Assembly: GCA_026707945.1 (NCBI GenBank)
Contig: JAPOVV010000110.1
Span: 1-64,000, forward strand
DNA from: Gammaproteobacteria bacterium
GTDB taxonomy: Bacteria; Pseudomonadota; Gammaproteobacteria; Pseudomonadales; Azotimanducaceae
Direction: 5' to 3'
DNA length: 64,000 nt
Shown here: in pieces, positions 34,094-43,882 of the stretch
Layout: the number at the start of each line of letters is the position of its first letter
Numbering within the stretch: the stretch's first letter is position 1
Notes under the pieces: generated by a model
Database searches by the model: none
What the model was told of the DNA's origin: nothing
The model's input: the letters and a program-made list of their open reading frames with translations, nothing else
Made by a program: the position numbers and the translations under genes

Positions 34094-37000
34094 GGCGCCG
34101 CCGCAAGTGCTTGACCCGCTTGAACCGCCTGACCCTTTGAAACGAGCACTTCACCGACAACACCTGCAGTGGGAGCCGTTACTTCGAACTCGGTTTTCAT
34201 GGACTCGACGACAAAAAGAACATCACCAGCTTCTACTAGCTGACCTTCTCGAACAAGAACGGACCATACGGATCCTGCAAACGGACTAGCGATGAACGCC
34301 TCACCATGCGTATCCAATGGTGAACTCTCCAATCTGCCTTCATCTCCAGTCTCAAATGTCAAGAGGCCGCGAGCTTTCCAATCCTCAAGCTCTGCTGCAA
34401 ACGCCGTTCTTCGTTGATCTTCAAATTCAGCGATGTCATCGGCATTTTTATTGACGAACCCTAAATGGCTATCGAAATCAAAAACTCCATCTTCGATGTC
34501 GATGTCGTGCGCCCCCAGTGGGAAAGCTTCTCGCATTTCCCTTAACTCTGATGCGTCCACCTCGTAGAACCGAATACGATCAAACGACCGGAGTAGCCAG
34601 TGCTTATCGAATGCCTTGCCACGACGATGGTGATCCCAGACTTGCAGAGTCCGACCAACAAACTGATAGCCGCCCGGTCCCTCCATCCCATAAATACAAA
34701 GATAAGCGCCTCCTATACCAACAGAGTTTTCCGCAGTCCAGATGCGCGCTGGGTTGTATTTCGTAGTTACTAAGCGATGTCGCGGATCAACGGTTGTAGC
34801 GACGGGTGCGCCGAGGTACACATCGCCAAGCCCCATCACCAGATATTCCGCATTGAAGACGATGTCCTTGACCGCTTCACGATTTGGCAACCCATTAATC
34901 CGACGAATGAACTCAATGTTGTCTGGACACCATGGCGCATCGGCGCGAACGCTTTTCATGTAACGTTCGATCGCGTCACGGCAGGCAGGATCGTCCCAAG
35001 AAAGAGGTAGGTGAATCACGCGTGATGCCCGCCGTGAATCTGCCACTCGAGCTCGTTCGAAATGAGGACTAAGTTCCCGAACCAACTCATGTGAAGACCA
35101 TCGACTCCTATCGAATCGAATGAGTAAGGAGCGAATACCCGCCGTCGTCTCTAGTACACCGGGTATGCGATCATTGGCGATATCGACTTTCAACCGGTCT
35201 ACGCGAAGACGCAGACCGATATCTAGTAAGTTCGGACCGAACTCAACCAAAAGTGAATCTTGCGCCGCGCGACGCACGCGAATATCGCCTTCTTCAAGTA
35301 CGATCGGATCTTCTACGCTTCGCCGCAGGATCTCCGGCCGCACAAAGACCTCTGATGAGCAAGCCGCGATGGCTTCGTCGCGCTCAAGTGAATATCGTTT
35401 CGCCTCATCTTCGGTTACCGCAACCAGCTCGACTTTGTCGCCACCACGGAGTTGACCCAGCTTCCAACGATCCGCCTCGATCACAGCTCCAGGACATACG
35501 AATCCGCCTAAACTGGGACCGTCGGGTCCAAGAATCACGGGCATGTCCCCCGTGAAATCGATCGCGCCAAACGCGTAAGCATTGTCGTGCACGTTAGACG
35601 GATGGAGGCCGGCATCGCCGCCATCAGGGCGAGACCATATCGGTCGAGGTCCAATCAATCGAACGCCCGTTCGACTCGAGTGGTAGTGGACAGTCCATTC
35701 AGCATTGAGAAATGCATCGACATCGGACGGGGTCAGGAAGTCCTCGGTGCATTGAGGACCCATGGTTATCCGTAGTACATGGCGAGCGCTTAGGTCTGGT
35801 ACAGGCATGTCTGAACGCGTCTGCTGTTCGGCAGTTTGCTTATCAGCAGCCGAATCGATCCTGACGACATCTCCTGCCACCAATGCGCGACCGTTCATTC
35901 CGCCGATGCGACCAAGCGTGAAAGTCGCAGCAGAGCCCATCACCTCTGGAATCTCTAATCCGCCGCCGAAGAGCACATAAGCTCGCATACCGGCAATCAC
36001 ATCACCCACTGCGAGCACGTCGTCTCTTTCTATCGCGATCGGTCGCCACGGATTTGGCGCTTGTTCGATTCCCTTTCGTTGGAGGCTGATCTCAGCTGCG
36101 CCAGCGATGAGAATCGTGGTCGGGCAGTGAAAATAAAGCGTTGGTCCAGTGACCGTAACCTCAAGACCGGGGACGCCTTCATCGTTTCCTAGACAACGAT
36201 TTCCCAGGCGGAACGAAAGGTCGTCCATGGGTCCTGAGGGGGGTACACCAACGTGCCAAAGACCCATGCGACCTGGCCATTGCTGAATCGTTGTTTGCGC
36301 TCCAGGATTTAATACATCAAACGTACGAGGTTGATAGTCGACGCTGCGAAGGGTGGCGGTGTTGTGAATTGCATTAATGAAAGAATCCGTCTCAATCGCT
36401 TGAGCGAGATATTCCCGATTAGTCTCGATACCGTGCAACACACTCTCCTCGAGCGCGTTCTGTAGGCGTTGTCGCGCTTCTTCCCGCGTATCTCCGCTCG
36501 CCATCACCTTGGCTAACAGTGAGTCGTATTGCGGTGAAACGTCTGTGCCGGAGCGCAGCCACGAATCAATGCGTATCTTTGGACTATCGGGAAAGCGGAC
36601 AACCGAAAGCGGACCCGGCGTTGGCCGAAAATCGTGTTTCGGATCTTCGGCGCAAACGCGAGCCTGAATTGCGCATCCAGACGGTGTCAACGCTGCAGTT
36701 AACGTATTGAGCGGCGGTTGTGAGTCGGCCGCTAACTCGATCATCCACCTAACTAAATCGACACCATACACCAGCTCGGTGACGCCGTGTTCTACTTGAA
36801 GGCGCGTGTTGACTTCTAGAAATGTAGCAAGCTGCCGATCAGGATCGTAAAGAAACTCGACCGTACCCGCACTTCGATAAGACACACTTGAAAGGAGCGC
36901 AACCGCGTCTTCGTGCATGCGTTCACGAACTTGCTTCGGAAGGTTAGGCGCAGGGCATTCCTCGACTAGCTTCTGGTGACGCCGTTGCAACGAGCAATCA

Positions 37001-37677
37001 CGATCACCAAGGATCGCGATACCACCTTTACCGTCGCCAAACGCCTGAACTTCAACGTGTCTCGGATTCGTAACGCAACGCTCAACAAACAGACGCGAAT
37101 CCCCGAATGCACCGTTGGCGAGCCTTTCTACCGTACTAAAACGGGACTGCAATTCAGCTTTGTTTTCACACCGTTCCATGCCGATCCCGCCGCCTCCGGC
37201 CGAACTCTTCAGCATCACGGGATAGCCAATCACATCCGCCTCACGTAATCCGTCTTCGAGGCCTGAAAGTACGTTGCTTCCTGGTAGCAATGCGACCCCC
37301 GCCGCAGTGGCAAGTCTTCTGGCTTCGTGCTTCAGTCCAAAGCACTGAAGGTGTTCGGGTCGGGGACCGATGAATGCGACACCAAGTTCCTCTAACTTCT
37401 CGGCAAACGCAGCATTCTCGCTTAGGAAGCCGTATCCAGGATGAACCGCTTCTGCTCCTGAACGACCTACGGCATCAACGACTTTGTCGACCTGCACATA
37501 GGTCTCTGCGACGTTGCCTTTGCCAAGCGAGTGAGCCTCGGTTGCTGCATCCACATGCATCGAACCGCGATCATCGTGCGCGTAAATAGCAGCGCTTTCA
37601 ATACCCATCGTATCGAGCGTACGACATATGCGTACGGCGATCTCGCCTCGGTTAGCTATGAGGACTTTCTGAAACAT
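34090..37677 (-). CDS. Urea/guanidine carboxylase (biotin-dependent)
   Basis: A protein of 1195 residues. Biotin carboxylase comes first (MFQKVLIANRGEIAVRICRTL, KSSAGGGGIGM, EVNTRLQVEHGVTE), to about residue 450. The carboxyltransferase follows, of the KipI/KipA-like allophanate/urea carboxylase type (WPGRMGLWHVGVPPSGPMDDLSFRLGNR, LGPDGPSLGGFV), then the biotinyl domain with ESMKTEFE, Lys1161 being the biotin site. It carboxylates urea, or in the guanidine pathway guanidine, at the expense of ATP. The two UAAP-type genes upstream, known in related operons as carboxyguanidine deiminase subunits, favour guanidine. The residue that separates the two substrates cannot be judged here without an alignment. 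Confidence 0.93.
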   Translation of the reverse strand: MFQKVLIANRGEIAVRICRTLDTMGIESAAIYAHDDRGSMHVDAATEAHSLGKGNVAETYVQVDKVVDAVGRSGAEAVHPGYGFLSENAAFAEKLEELGVAFIGPRPEHLQCFGLKHEARRLATAAGVALLPGSNVLSGLEDGLREADVIGYPVMLKSSAGGGGIGMERCENKAELQSRFSTVERLANGAFGDSRLFVERCVTNPRHVEVQAFGDGKGGIAILGDRDCSLQRRHQKLVEECPAPNLPKQVRERMHEDAVALLSSVSYRSAGTVEFLYDPDRQLATFLEVNTRLQVEHGVTELVYGVDLVRWMIELAADSQPPLNTLTAALTPSGCAIQARVCAEDPKHDFRPTPGPLSVVRFPDSPKIRIDSWLRSGTDVSPQYDSLLAKVMASGDTREEARQRLQNALEESVLHGIETNREYLAQAIETDSFINAIHNTATLRSVDYQPRTFDVLNPGAQTTIQQWPGRMGLWHVGVPPSGPMDDLSFRLGNRCLGNDEGVPGLEVTVTGPTLYFHCPTTILIAGAAEISLQRKGIEQAPNPWRPIAIERDDVLAVGDVIAGMRAYVLFGGGLEIPEVMGSAATFTLGRIGGMNGRALVAGDVVRIDSAADKQTAEQQTRSDMPVPDLSARHVLRITMGPQCTEDFLTPSDVDAFLNAEWTVHYHSSRTGVRLIGPRPIWSRPDGGDAGLHPSNVHDNAYAFGAIDFTGDMPVILGPDGPSLGGFVCPGAVIEADRWKLGQLRGGDKVELVAVTEDEAKRYSLERDEAIAACSSEVFVRPEILRRSVEDPIVLEEGDIRVRRAAQDSLLVEFGPNLLDIGLRLRVDRLKVDIANDRIPGVLETTAGIRSLLIRFDRSRWSSHELVRELSPHFERARVADSRRASRVIHLPLSWDDPACRDAIERYMKSVRADAPWCPDNIEFIRRINGLPNREAVKDIVFNAEYLVMGLGDVYLGAPVATTVDPRHRLVTTKYNPARIWTAENSVGIGGAYLCIYGMEGPGGYQFVGRTLQVWDHHRRGKAFDKHWLLRSFDRIRFYEVDASELREMREAFPLGAHDIDIEDGVFDFDSHLGFVNKNADDIAEFEDQRRTAFAAELEDWKARGLLTFETGDEGRLESSPLDTHGEAFIASPFAGSVWSVLVREGQLVEAGDVLFVVESMKTEFEVTAPTAGVVGEVLVSKGQAVQAGQALAAAP

Positions 37678-37711
37678 GCTTCCGTGAGACGTGCGGTTTG
37701 AATTGCTACGA

Positions 37712-38359
37712 CTAGCTCGTTAGATACCAAACAGTAAGTTCGATTGGCGTCGGGTCGTAGCCGTTGCAAGGGTTGTTTAGTTGCGGACAGTTCGAAATGA
37801 GGACCAAGACGTCCATTTCCGCGACAAGCTCCACGTACTTGCCAGGTGCGCTTATGCCATCTTCAAACGTGAGCCCGCCTTTGGGTGTTACCGGAACATT
37901 CATGAAGAAGTTAATGTTGTGAGTGATGTCGCGTTTGGTCAGTCCCCACTCATCGCGTTGATTGACCGCGAGTAGCCAGCTATCGCGGCAGGAGTGCATA
38001 CTCTTCTTGTCAAGCGCGTACCGTACCGTGTTGCTTTCGCCTGCGCACGCGCCGCCCAATGTATCGTGACGGCCACAGGTATCAGCAACGATCGTCAACA
38101 TCGGATTTCCTTCGTCGGATAACAGCGCTGTACCGGTCGTCAGGTAGAGATTTCCTTGCTCTCGTACCGTATCGAATGCGCTATAGCGTTCATAGGGGTT
38201 GTTCGCATTAAAGAACAACGTATCTACAGCTTGGTTGCCTTTGAGGTCGGTGATACGAAAAATGTCTCCTTTCTTTACCGTGTTCATCCAAAATTCGCCG
38301 GCCCGGACAGTTTCGCTCCGATCCGCTTGGTCGACACTTCTTGTACTTTCCTTCAACAT
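37712..38359 (-). CDS. Urea-carboxylase-associated protein 2 (carboxyguanidine deiminase subunit candidate)
   Basis: A protein of 215 residues of the DUF1989/UAAP2 family: [56 protein letters not shown], and the C-terminal [22 protein letters not shown], all with the Cys and His residues likely to bind metal. In other bacteria, UAAP1 and UAAP2 together hydrolyse carboxyguanidine to allophanate. The next gene (239 residues) is the partner UAAP1. Spacing in the operon is 21 bp upstream and 34 bp to the carboxylase. Confidence 0.9.
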   Translation of the reverse strand: MLKESTRSVDQADRSETVRAGEFWMNTVKKGDIFRITDLKGNQAVDTLFFNANNPYERYSAFDTVREQGNLYLTTGTALLSDEGNPMLTIVADTCGRHDTLGGACAGESNTVRYALDKKSMHSCRDSWLLAVNQRDEWGLTKRDITHNINFFMNVPVTPKGGLTFEDGISAPGKYVELVAEMDVLVLISNCPQLNNPCNGYDPTPIELTVWYLTS

Positions 38360-38380
38360 CGCGCCACTCCTACTCGATAT

Positions 38381-39100
38381 TCACGCACCCAGTGAGTACA
38401 GATAGTTGTTCATGTAGCCGCGACCGTTTTCGTCTCTAGAAACGCGACACGGGTCATCTTCTTTCACTTCCTCCGCTAGGCTCAGTCGATACGCGATCGC
38501 GCAACGCGGATACTGCGGCGAAGGGTTCAAGGGATGCGGGCATGTGTGGAGTACCACGAGCGTCGGCATTTCAAAACGCAACGTCACGGAGTCTCCCGCT
38601 TGTGAGTGGTTGGCAACAAAATTCATCGTTCCGTCTTCCGCTACGTCCACGCGCGAAAACCAGTTCACATTTGCAGCGAAATCGCGGCGACCAAGGCCGT
38701 ACTTACCAAGTTCAACTAAGAAAGAATCCCGTCCGTTTCGGAAATAGTCGTTGCGTGCCTCCTGATAGGACAAATCGCCCCATTTGCGACGGACGATTTC
38801 CGCGTTGCACGTACCGCTTGAAGTGTCATGCCAACCTAAATCGTCCGCGATGATGGAACAGAAGATGCGACCCATATCCGAGTAGAGACAGTGTCCCTGC
38901 GTGAGTCTGAAAGTGTGTTGACACTTCAAAGTGTCTGGTAGATTCAGCCTTTCGAGGGGATTTCCCGGGTTGTACGTCAGCATGGCCGCGTTACCTCCCC
39001 CTTCGATATCCTCGAGCTGCAGTTGCACACCTGGGTTAATCACGAACGACCAATGACTACCTCCCGGAAGTACATCTTCGTAAAGCACGTCGCTACTCAC
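38381..39100 (-). CDS. Urea-carboxylase-associated protein 1 (carboxyguanidine deiminase subunit candidate)
   Basis: A protein of 239 residues, UAAP1/DUF1989 type: GSHWSFVINPGVQLQLEDIEGGGNAAMLTYN, LGWHDTSSGTCNAEIVRRKWG, NVNWFSRVDV, and HTCPHPLNPSPQYP, which aligns with [13 protein letters not shown] of its partner. The GTG start has AGGAGA upstream. It pairs with the next gene in an apparent heteromer, the carboxyguanidine deiminase of guanidine-degrading bacteria. ABC transporter genes lie directly upstream. Confidence 0.9.
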   Translation of the reverse strand: MSSDVLYEDVLPGGSHWSFVINPGVQLQLEDIEGGGNAAMLTYNPGNPLERLNLPDTLKCQHTFRLTQGHCLYSDMGRIFCSIIADDLGWHDTSSGTCNAEIVRRKWGDLSYQEARNDYFRNGRDSFLVELGKYGLGRRDFAANVNWFSRVDVAEDGTMNFVANHSQAGDSVTLRFEMPTLVVLHTCPHPLNPSPQYPRCAIAYRLSLAEEVKEDDPCRVSRDENGRGYMNNYLYSLGA

Positions 39101-39109
39101 GATTTCTCC

Positions 39110-39877
39110 TTATGCCTGATTAGGTTTCACGTTCATGTTGTCCATGATCGAATCGAGTCGACGATGATGACCGACCGGTAAATCGAACGTGATGGTCGCA
39201 CCATAAAGATCGGGGTTATGCGGGTCGACACGCAGTTTGTCGAAGACCAACAAACGAGAACCTAGGCTAAATCCTTCAGCAATATCGTGCGTGATCATGA
39301 ACACCGTGAGATCCAGTTCCCGAAATAAATCGAGCAGCAACACGTGCATATCCGATCGATAACCCGGATCCAATGCACCAAACGGCTCGTCAAGCAATAA
39401 GATCCGGGGCGCTTTAACCAGTGTCTGCGCCAATGCCAAACGTTGTTGCATTCCTCCAGAGAGTTCTGACGGGTAGTTGTCCGCTGCTCTATCAAGGCTG
39501 ACTCGTTCTAGCATCTCAGATGCTCGCTCTACGTTGTGAGCACGCCGACGGCCAAACGTCCTTCCTAGCCATCGTGAATCCGTCAATTCGAGGCCCAATA
39601 AGACGTTCTCAAGAACAGTCAAATGCGGGAAAACCGAGTACCGCTGAAAGACGACGCCCCTATCTGCACTCGGCTCAGGTATCAACCGATCGGCATCGAT
39701 CATGATGGAGCCTTCACACGGTTGGACTTCGCCTAACAACATGCGTAGAAATGTCGTCTTGCCACAACCCGACGCGCCGACGATGGTTATGAATTCGTTC
39801 TTCTCGACGTTTAGAGAGACTTTCTCCAGCACGATCTTGTCGACGTAGCGCTTCCACACGTTGCGAATCTCAATCAC
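39110..39877 (-). CDS. ABC transporter ATP-binding protein (nitrate/taurine/guanidine-urea type)
   Basis: About 255 residues. Walker A GASGCGKTT, Q-loop RGVVFQRYSVFPHLTV, signature LSGGMQQRLALAQ and Walker B RILLLDEPFGALD are present, and the H-loop is MITHDI. I place the start at GTG 39877 (reading MIEIRNVWKRY), 2 nt after the permease stop; an upstream ATG at 39895 is in frame and possible. It energises uptake through the permease at 39880. The substrate is inferred from the operon: guanidine or urea. Confidence 0.88.
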   Translation of the reverse strand: MIEIRNVWKRYVDKIVLEKVSLNVEKNEFITIVGASGCGKTTFLRMLLGEVQPCEGSIMIDADRLIPEPSADRGVVFQRYSVFPHLTVLENVLLGLELTDSRWLGRTFGRRRAHNVERASEMLERVSLDRAADNYPSELSGGMQQRLALAQTLVKAPRILLLDEPFGALDPGYRSDMHVLLLDLFRELDLTVFMITHDIAEGFSLGSRLLVFDKLRVDPHNPDLYGATITFDLPVGHHRRLDSIMDNMNVKPNQA

Positions 39878-39879
39878 GA

Positions 39880-40686
39880 CTACGCACCGTACCATGCGAA
39901 GCAACGCCGATTCAAGCGACGAAGTCCGAAGTCAAACAGGAACGCGAGGAACGTAATCCAAGCTACATACGGCAGGATGACGTCCATGGCGAGATAACGT
40001 CGAACGAGAAAAATCCGGTAGCCGAGCCCGTCGGTTGATGCGATGGCTTCAGCGGCGATAAGAAATAGCCACGCGCTTCCTAGTGAAAGCCGAACACCAT
40101 CAATAAGGCGTGGCATTACTTGAGGCAATACGACTCGCAGTGCGACTTGCCAGCTGGTTGCATCGAGCGTTTGCGCCTTGATTAATTGCTCGCGCGGTAG
40201 TTCACGTACGCGTTGCTCAATGTCTCGCATTAGGAAAGGCGCTGTACCGAGCAAGATGAGCATGACTTTGGCGAGTTCGCCTACACCAAACACGATAAAC
40301 AAAATGGGCAATATCGCGAGCGGTGGAATCATGGATAGCGCGCGGACTGCAGGCGACCAGAACGCGCCAAACCAGGGCACGAGTCCGTTCGGGACTCCCA
40401 CCGCTAATCCGACCATCGCAGCTAGGAACACCCCTGTCACAAGGCGCTTTAGGCTCGCAGCAGTATCGGTCCAGAAGATGTAGTCGCCAGTTCTTCTATC
40501 CGGTTCGAACGCGACGCGTTCGATCGCTGCGCCGATAGTAGATAGGTTAGGAAGTAGCTTGTCGTCTGGATTTTCCGCAAGGCGGATACTTGACGCGACA
40601 ACATAAAGAAGCAGAGCGAGCACAAACGGTACCGCCGCGCTCGCAAAGATGCCAAAGCCACCTGGGCGTCGATTGATGAGACGCAT
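39880..40686 (-). CDS. ABC transporter permease (SsuC/TauC-like)
   Basis: A protein of 268 residues with 6 or so membrane helices. The first is at about 10-32 (GIFASAAVPFVLALLLYVVASS). The typical EAA loop reads LDATSWQVALRVVLPQVMPRLIDGVRLSLGSAWLFLIAAEAI. Together with the ATPase at 39110 and the binding protein at 40723 it forms a complete importer in this operon. The binding-protein gene is frameshifted, so transport may be impaired. Confidence 0.88.
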   Translation of the reverse strand: MRLINRRPGGFGIFASAAVPFVLALLLYVVASSIRLAENPDDKLLPNLSTIGAAIERVAFEPDRRTGDYIFWTDTAASLKRLVTGVFLAAMVGLAVGVPNGLVPWFGAFWSPAVRALSMIPPLAILPILFIVFGVGELAKVMLILLGTAPFLMRDIEQRVRELPREQLIKAQTLDATSWQVALRVVLPQVMPRLIDGVRLSLGSAWLFLIAAEAIASTDGLGYRIFLVRRYLAMDVILPYVAWITFLAFLFDFGLRRLNRRCFAWYGA

Positions 40687-40722
40687 AGGTCCGACCGTTG
40701 ATTCGACCGGATTCGCTCCGGG

Positions 40723-41803
40723 TTAGATTTCTCCGTCCGCAGCCATTTGCATGTAGCTTGAATCGAACCTGAGTTTCACATTTGATTCTGAACCCAGCAC
40801 TTCTCCGTTCGGCAGTTCAATACCGATGAAGTCAGGTCCTGGGGCACCATCGCCAAGAAGGCCGTGTTCAAACGAGAATTCAGCAACGTTTGTCATTGTT
40901 TCGGCAAGCGCACTTGATTCCACGAATTCGACAGCGGGAGCCGGTTCGAAGAACATTTGCGTTGCTGCAAGTTGAGCGTCATAGCCCGAAAGATCTGTTC
41001 CAGACGCGGTCGCCATACGCGGTCGCCATATGCGTCTTCGCGTCAATTGCAGTTGCATTGGACGCTGCCATGACCGCCATGGTTTCGTACCAAGCACCGA
41101 CTAGAGCTTTTGCTAAACGAGGATCTTCAAGTGCTTCAGTGGAGACCACTAGCATGTCAATGATCTCACCCGGAATCATGGATGAGTCGAACACCGACGA
41201 AACTTCCGGCATGGTCTGGACCTCAGCTAGAAGAGGGTTCCACGTAACGACTGACGTGACGTCGTCCGTAGCAAACGCCGCAACAATATCTGCGTCCGAG
41301 GTATTGACGACCGTGAGATCACGTTCCGTCATACCCGCACCGGTGAGAGCTCGTGCAAGCAGATAGTGAGAAACCGACAGCTCGACGAGATTGACGTTTT
41401 GACCGCGCAGGTCATCCACGGTTTTGTCAGCACCCTTCAAGACGATTCCATCGTTTCCATTGGAAAAGTCCCCGACGATCAGCGCGGTTGAATCTACTCC
41501 GCCAGCCGCCGGGATCGTAAGCGCATCCATATTGGTCATCGTGCAACCGTCAAAAGCGCCTACCGTGTATTGGTTTATAGATTCGATGTAGTCATTGAAT
41601 TGAACTACCTCAATCGTGATACCGTACTTGTCCGCCCATTTATCGACGATACCAGTTTCGGCGGCATATGACCACGGCATCCAACCGACATAGATGCTCC
41701 ACGCGATGCGGTAATCATCCTTGGCGATTGAGGGAAGCGCTAACACGCCTAGTACTAATGCAAGCGCTGTTGTTACAAATTTACGAAAAGAGAGTCGTGC
41801 CAC
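40723..41803 (-). pseudogene. ABC transporter substrate-binding protein, frameshifted by a 13-bp tandem duplication
   Basis: The GTG start (AAGGAC upstream) opens a 274-residue frame with a signal peptide (FRKFVTTALALVLGVLALPSIA) and an NMT1/SsuA-like binding domain, ending shortly after KTHMATAYGDRVW. The rest of the protein, from GTDLSGYDAQLAATQMFF to the natural stop at 40723, lies in the next frame. The junction falls in a perfect 13-bp tandem repeat at 41004-41029. Removing one copy restores a single 355-residue frame reading THMATASGTDLSGYDAQ. The remaining frames are otherwise intact, so the event is recent, or a sequencing artefact. The product may bind guanidine or urea. Confidence 0.82.
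41004..41029. repeat. 13-bp perfect tandem duplication causing a frameshift
   Basis: ACGCGGTCGCCAT occurs twice in direct succession (41004-41016 and 41017-41029) inside the binding-protein gene. Its length is not a multiple of three, so it shifts the frame by one base. Deleting one unit restores the protein. Slippage between such repeats could make expression reversible. Confidence 0.85.
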
Positions 41804-41863
41804 GAAAACGTCCTTATGGATTGAACTGTCGAAGGCGATCTAATCCTTCTACGTAATTGACGT

Positions 41864-41879
41864 AACAACTTCTATGCCA
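41864..41879 (-). promoter_or_regulatory. Possible sigma-54 (-24/-12) promoter of the guanidine/urea operon
   Basis: On the minus strand TGGCATAGAAGTTGTT resembles the sigma-54 consensus TGGCAC-N5-TTGC, with correct spacing. The -12 base C is T here, so the fit is partial. Its place 60 bp upstream of the operon and the nitrogen-scavenging role make it plausible. No guanidine riboswitch motif was seen in this leader. Confidence 0.3.
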
Positions 41880-42050
41880 ACCCACATTGCACACGAATCA
41901 GCCGCGTCTAGACAATTTCGCGCACAATCTGAGCGCTCAATGCACGTTTTTCGGGCAAGAATTGAACTAATCTTCTGACGAAGTATTTGCTTAGTTAGTC
42001 GGAAATCCTTGTGAGTCCACGGCCTACGATTGAAAGAAACACCGATCTAG

Positions 42051-43139
42051 CTAACTCTCTTGTTGTAGAAACCAATCAACAAGCCCGGGATTTAAATCCT
42101 CTGGATACGTGTGTGCCAAGTCTGCGATTTCACGGTAGAAAACACTTGCGCCGGCTGCCGAGAATGAGTACTCCGCGGTCTGTGCAATATCGACAGTGAA
42201 CATCCAATCCAATGCGCCGTGCGTGATACATATTGGTAAATTGCGAAGTCGTTCCTTCGACATCATCTCGATCAACATTGGATGAAAACTCGCTGAACAT
42301 GGCGCCAGGTGCGTAAAAGGAGAATCGTCCGTACATCCCGACACGTATGTGAACGTCCCCCCGTCGCTCATACCTGTTAGTAAAAGCTGGGTGTCATCTA
42401 TGTTTACGATATTGCGAATCGACGCTAATATCCGCTGAAGATTCGGTGAATCTTGGTCAGGACCCATGATCGCCCAGGTACCACCAACCGAAGTTGGACT
42501 CACTAACACCAGCTCCTCGGTTCGAGCCGTCCGCAACCACGACCACAAGTAGGTCGAACCGTGACCACTTCCCCCATGTAATGCGAAAACCACCGGGTAT
42601 GCCTTTTCGTCACTGTACGTTTCAGGGATATATAAGGAAAAACCACCACGCTGTTTTCGGTCGTTATCGATATGGTGAACTCCTCGAAGTCCCGCGGATT
42701 GTTCGTCGTTTTCTAACCGGATTCTTGGCTTATCTTGCTTGCGCTCGTCCAGAAAAAATCGATGAATCAAACTGAAATGGCCCGCTAACGGATACAGCGC
42801 TTCATAAACACGAGATCGCGCCCCCAACGCTCGATAAATCGGCATCATGTCATTGGTACTTTTTCCTACCTCATCGAGCGATTCCAAACTTCGAAGCGCC
42901 ACACGATACGCTTCTGAAACCAAATCTCGGATAGGCTGCGCTTCTGGTAACCAATCTGCCTCGCGTAAATTTCCCGACGCGTCACGAAGGTTCTGTCTTG
43001 TCGTGAGCATCTCGTGACAGATGGACTCCATCGTTCCGGGTCCAAGATATCGAGAGCTCCGTTCGAATACTCGAAGTCCTACTAGTAGTGGTTCGATAAC
43101 GTTTAACAGTACATCTTCAAACTGTCTTTCTTGCGCCAT
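42051..43139 (-). CDS. Alpha/beta-hydrolase esterase (PHB depolymerase/phospholipase-like)
   Basis: A protein of 362 residues with a helical N-terminal part (1-140) and an alpha/beta-hydrolase C-terminal part. YPVVFALHGGSGHGS carries the oxyanion loop, LLLTGMSDGGTFTYVSG the nucleophilic Ser in GMSDGG, and LPICITHGALDWMFTVD a candidate Asp. The last motif DLAHTYPEDLN should supply His. There is no signal peptide, so it is probably cytoplasmic. It probably hydrolyses short esters or thioesters. It has no operon partner on the minus strand. Confidence 0.8.
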   Translation of the reverse strand: MAQERQFEDVLLNVIEPLLVGLRVFERSSRYLGPGTMESICHEMLTTRQNLRDASGNLREADWLPEAQPIRDLVSEAYRVALRSLESLDEVGKSTNDMMPIYRALGARSRVYEALYPLAGHFSLIHRFFLDERKQDKPRIRLENDEQSAGLRGVHHIDNDRKQRGGFSLYIPETYSDEKAYPVVFALHGGSGHGSTYLWSWLRTARTEELVLVSPTSVGGTWAIMGPDQDSPNLQRILASIRNIVNIDDTQLLLTGMSDGGTFTYVSGCTDDSPFTHLAPCSASFHPMLIEMMSKERLRNLPICITHGALDWMFTVDIAQTAEYSFSAAGASVFYREIADLAHTYPEDLNPGLVDWFLQQES

Positions 43140-43248
43140 ATTCCCATGTTACGAACGATGTTCCGTAAAACGTTCGTAGATACCGTCCTCCAAGGTGATC
43201 ATAGACTTGAGACTAGAATGCTTTCAAGTACGCAAGAATCCAGTTGCC

Positions 43249-43758
43249 ATGACTTTGAGTTGGTCACACGCGTTCGTTAACGTTAAGAATCTGAAGAGGA
43301 TGGTGAGCTTCTATACGGACGCACTCGGATTTCGCATCAGCGATCAAACGGAGGGCATCGCTTTTCTATCGCAGCTTGACGACGAGCATCATCAGATTGC
43401 GTTCAAGGAGGATGCCAATCAAGGCAACGAACCAAGTCGAGTTGGGCACTTCGCATTTCGTGTCGATTCGTTGGATGAAGTTAAAAACCTATACACAGAA
43501 CTATCGGCGAACGAAGATGCGGGGAAAGTGGTACCCATAACGCATGGCAATACATGGTCGATTTACTTTCACGATCCTGAGCGCAATGGCATCGAAGTGT
43601 TCTGCGACACTCCTTGGGATGCGGTGCAACCATTAGCGGAGCCGTGGGATCCAAAAATGAGCCGAGTTGAGTTAGAGAAATACACGAAGGATCTCATCTC
43701 ACAACACGGCGACCTGAAAGCAAATCCGCGTGAACACGTTGAATTTGGGCGCGTGTAG
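43249..43758 (+). CDS. VOC-family dioxygenase-like protein
   Basis: One VOC domain in about 169 residues, related to catechol 2,3-dioxygenases and glyoxalases: SWSHAFVNVKNLKRMVSFYTDALGFRISD (His ligand), EDDEHHQIAFKED region, VGHFAFRVDSLDEVK (second His), YFHDPERNGIEVFCD (Glu ligand). The full 2-His-1-Glu triad of extradiol dioxygenases is present. I prefer ATG 43249, where the domain begins; GTG 43195 is an upstream option. It lies 124 bp before a second VOC gene. Confidence 0.78.
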   Translation: MTLSWSHAFVNVKNLKRMVSFYTDALGFRISDQTEGIAFLSQLDDEHHQIAFKEDANQGNEPSRVGHFAFRVDSLDEVKNLYTELSANEDAGKVVPITHGNTWSIYFHDPERNGIEVFCDTPWDAVQPLAEPWDPKMSRVELEKYTKDLISQHGDLKANPREHVEFGRV

Positions 43759-43882
43759 CAAATCCTATGAGACGAACTCAGCAGTAACATTTAGTGCCAA
43801 GCGAATCTGTTCGGCGTTTGTCTGAGTCCAAAATTACACGCTAGTTATTCAAGCTCATTGACGCCGGGAGTAAGTAACAACG

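Noticed and set aside
41804-42050. Guanidine riboswitch before the carboxylase operon
   Set aside because: I looked for the conserved ACGR loops and the guanidine-I core and did not find them. Only a model search would settle it.
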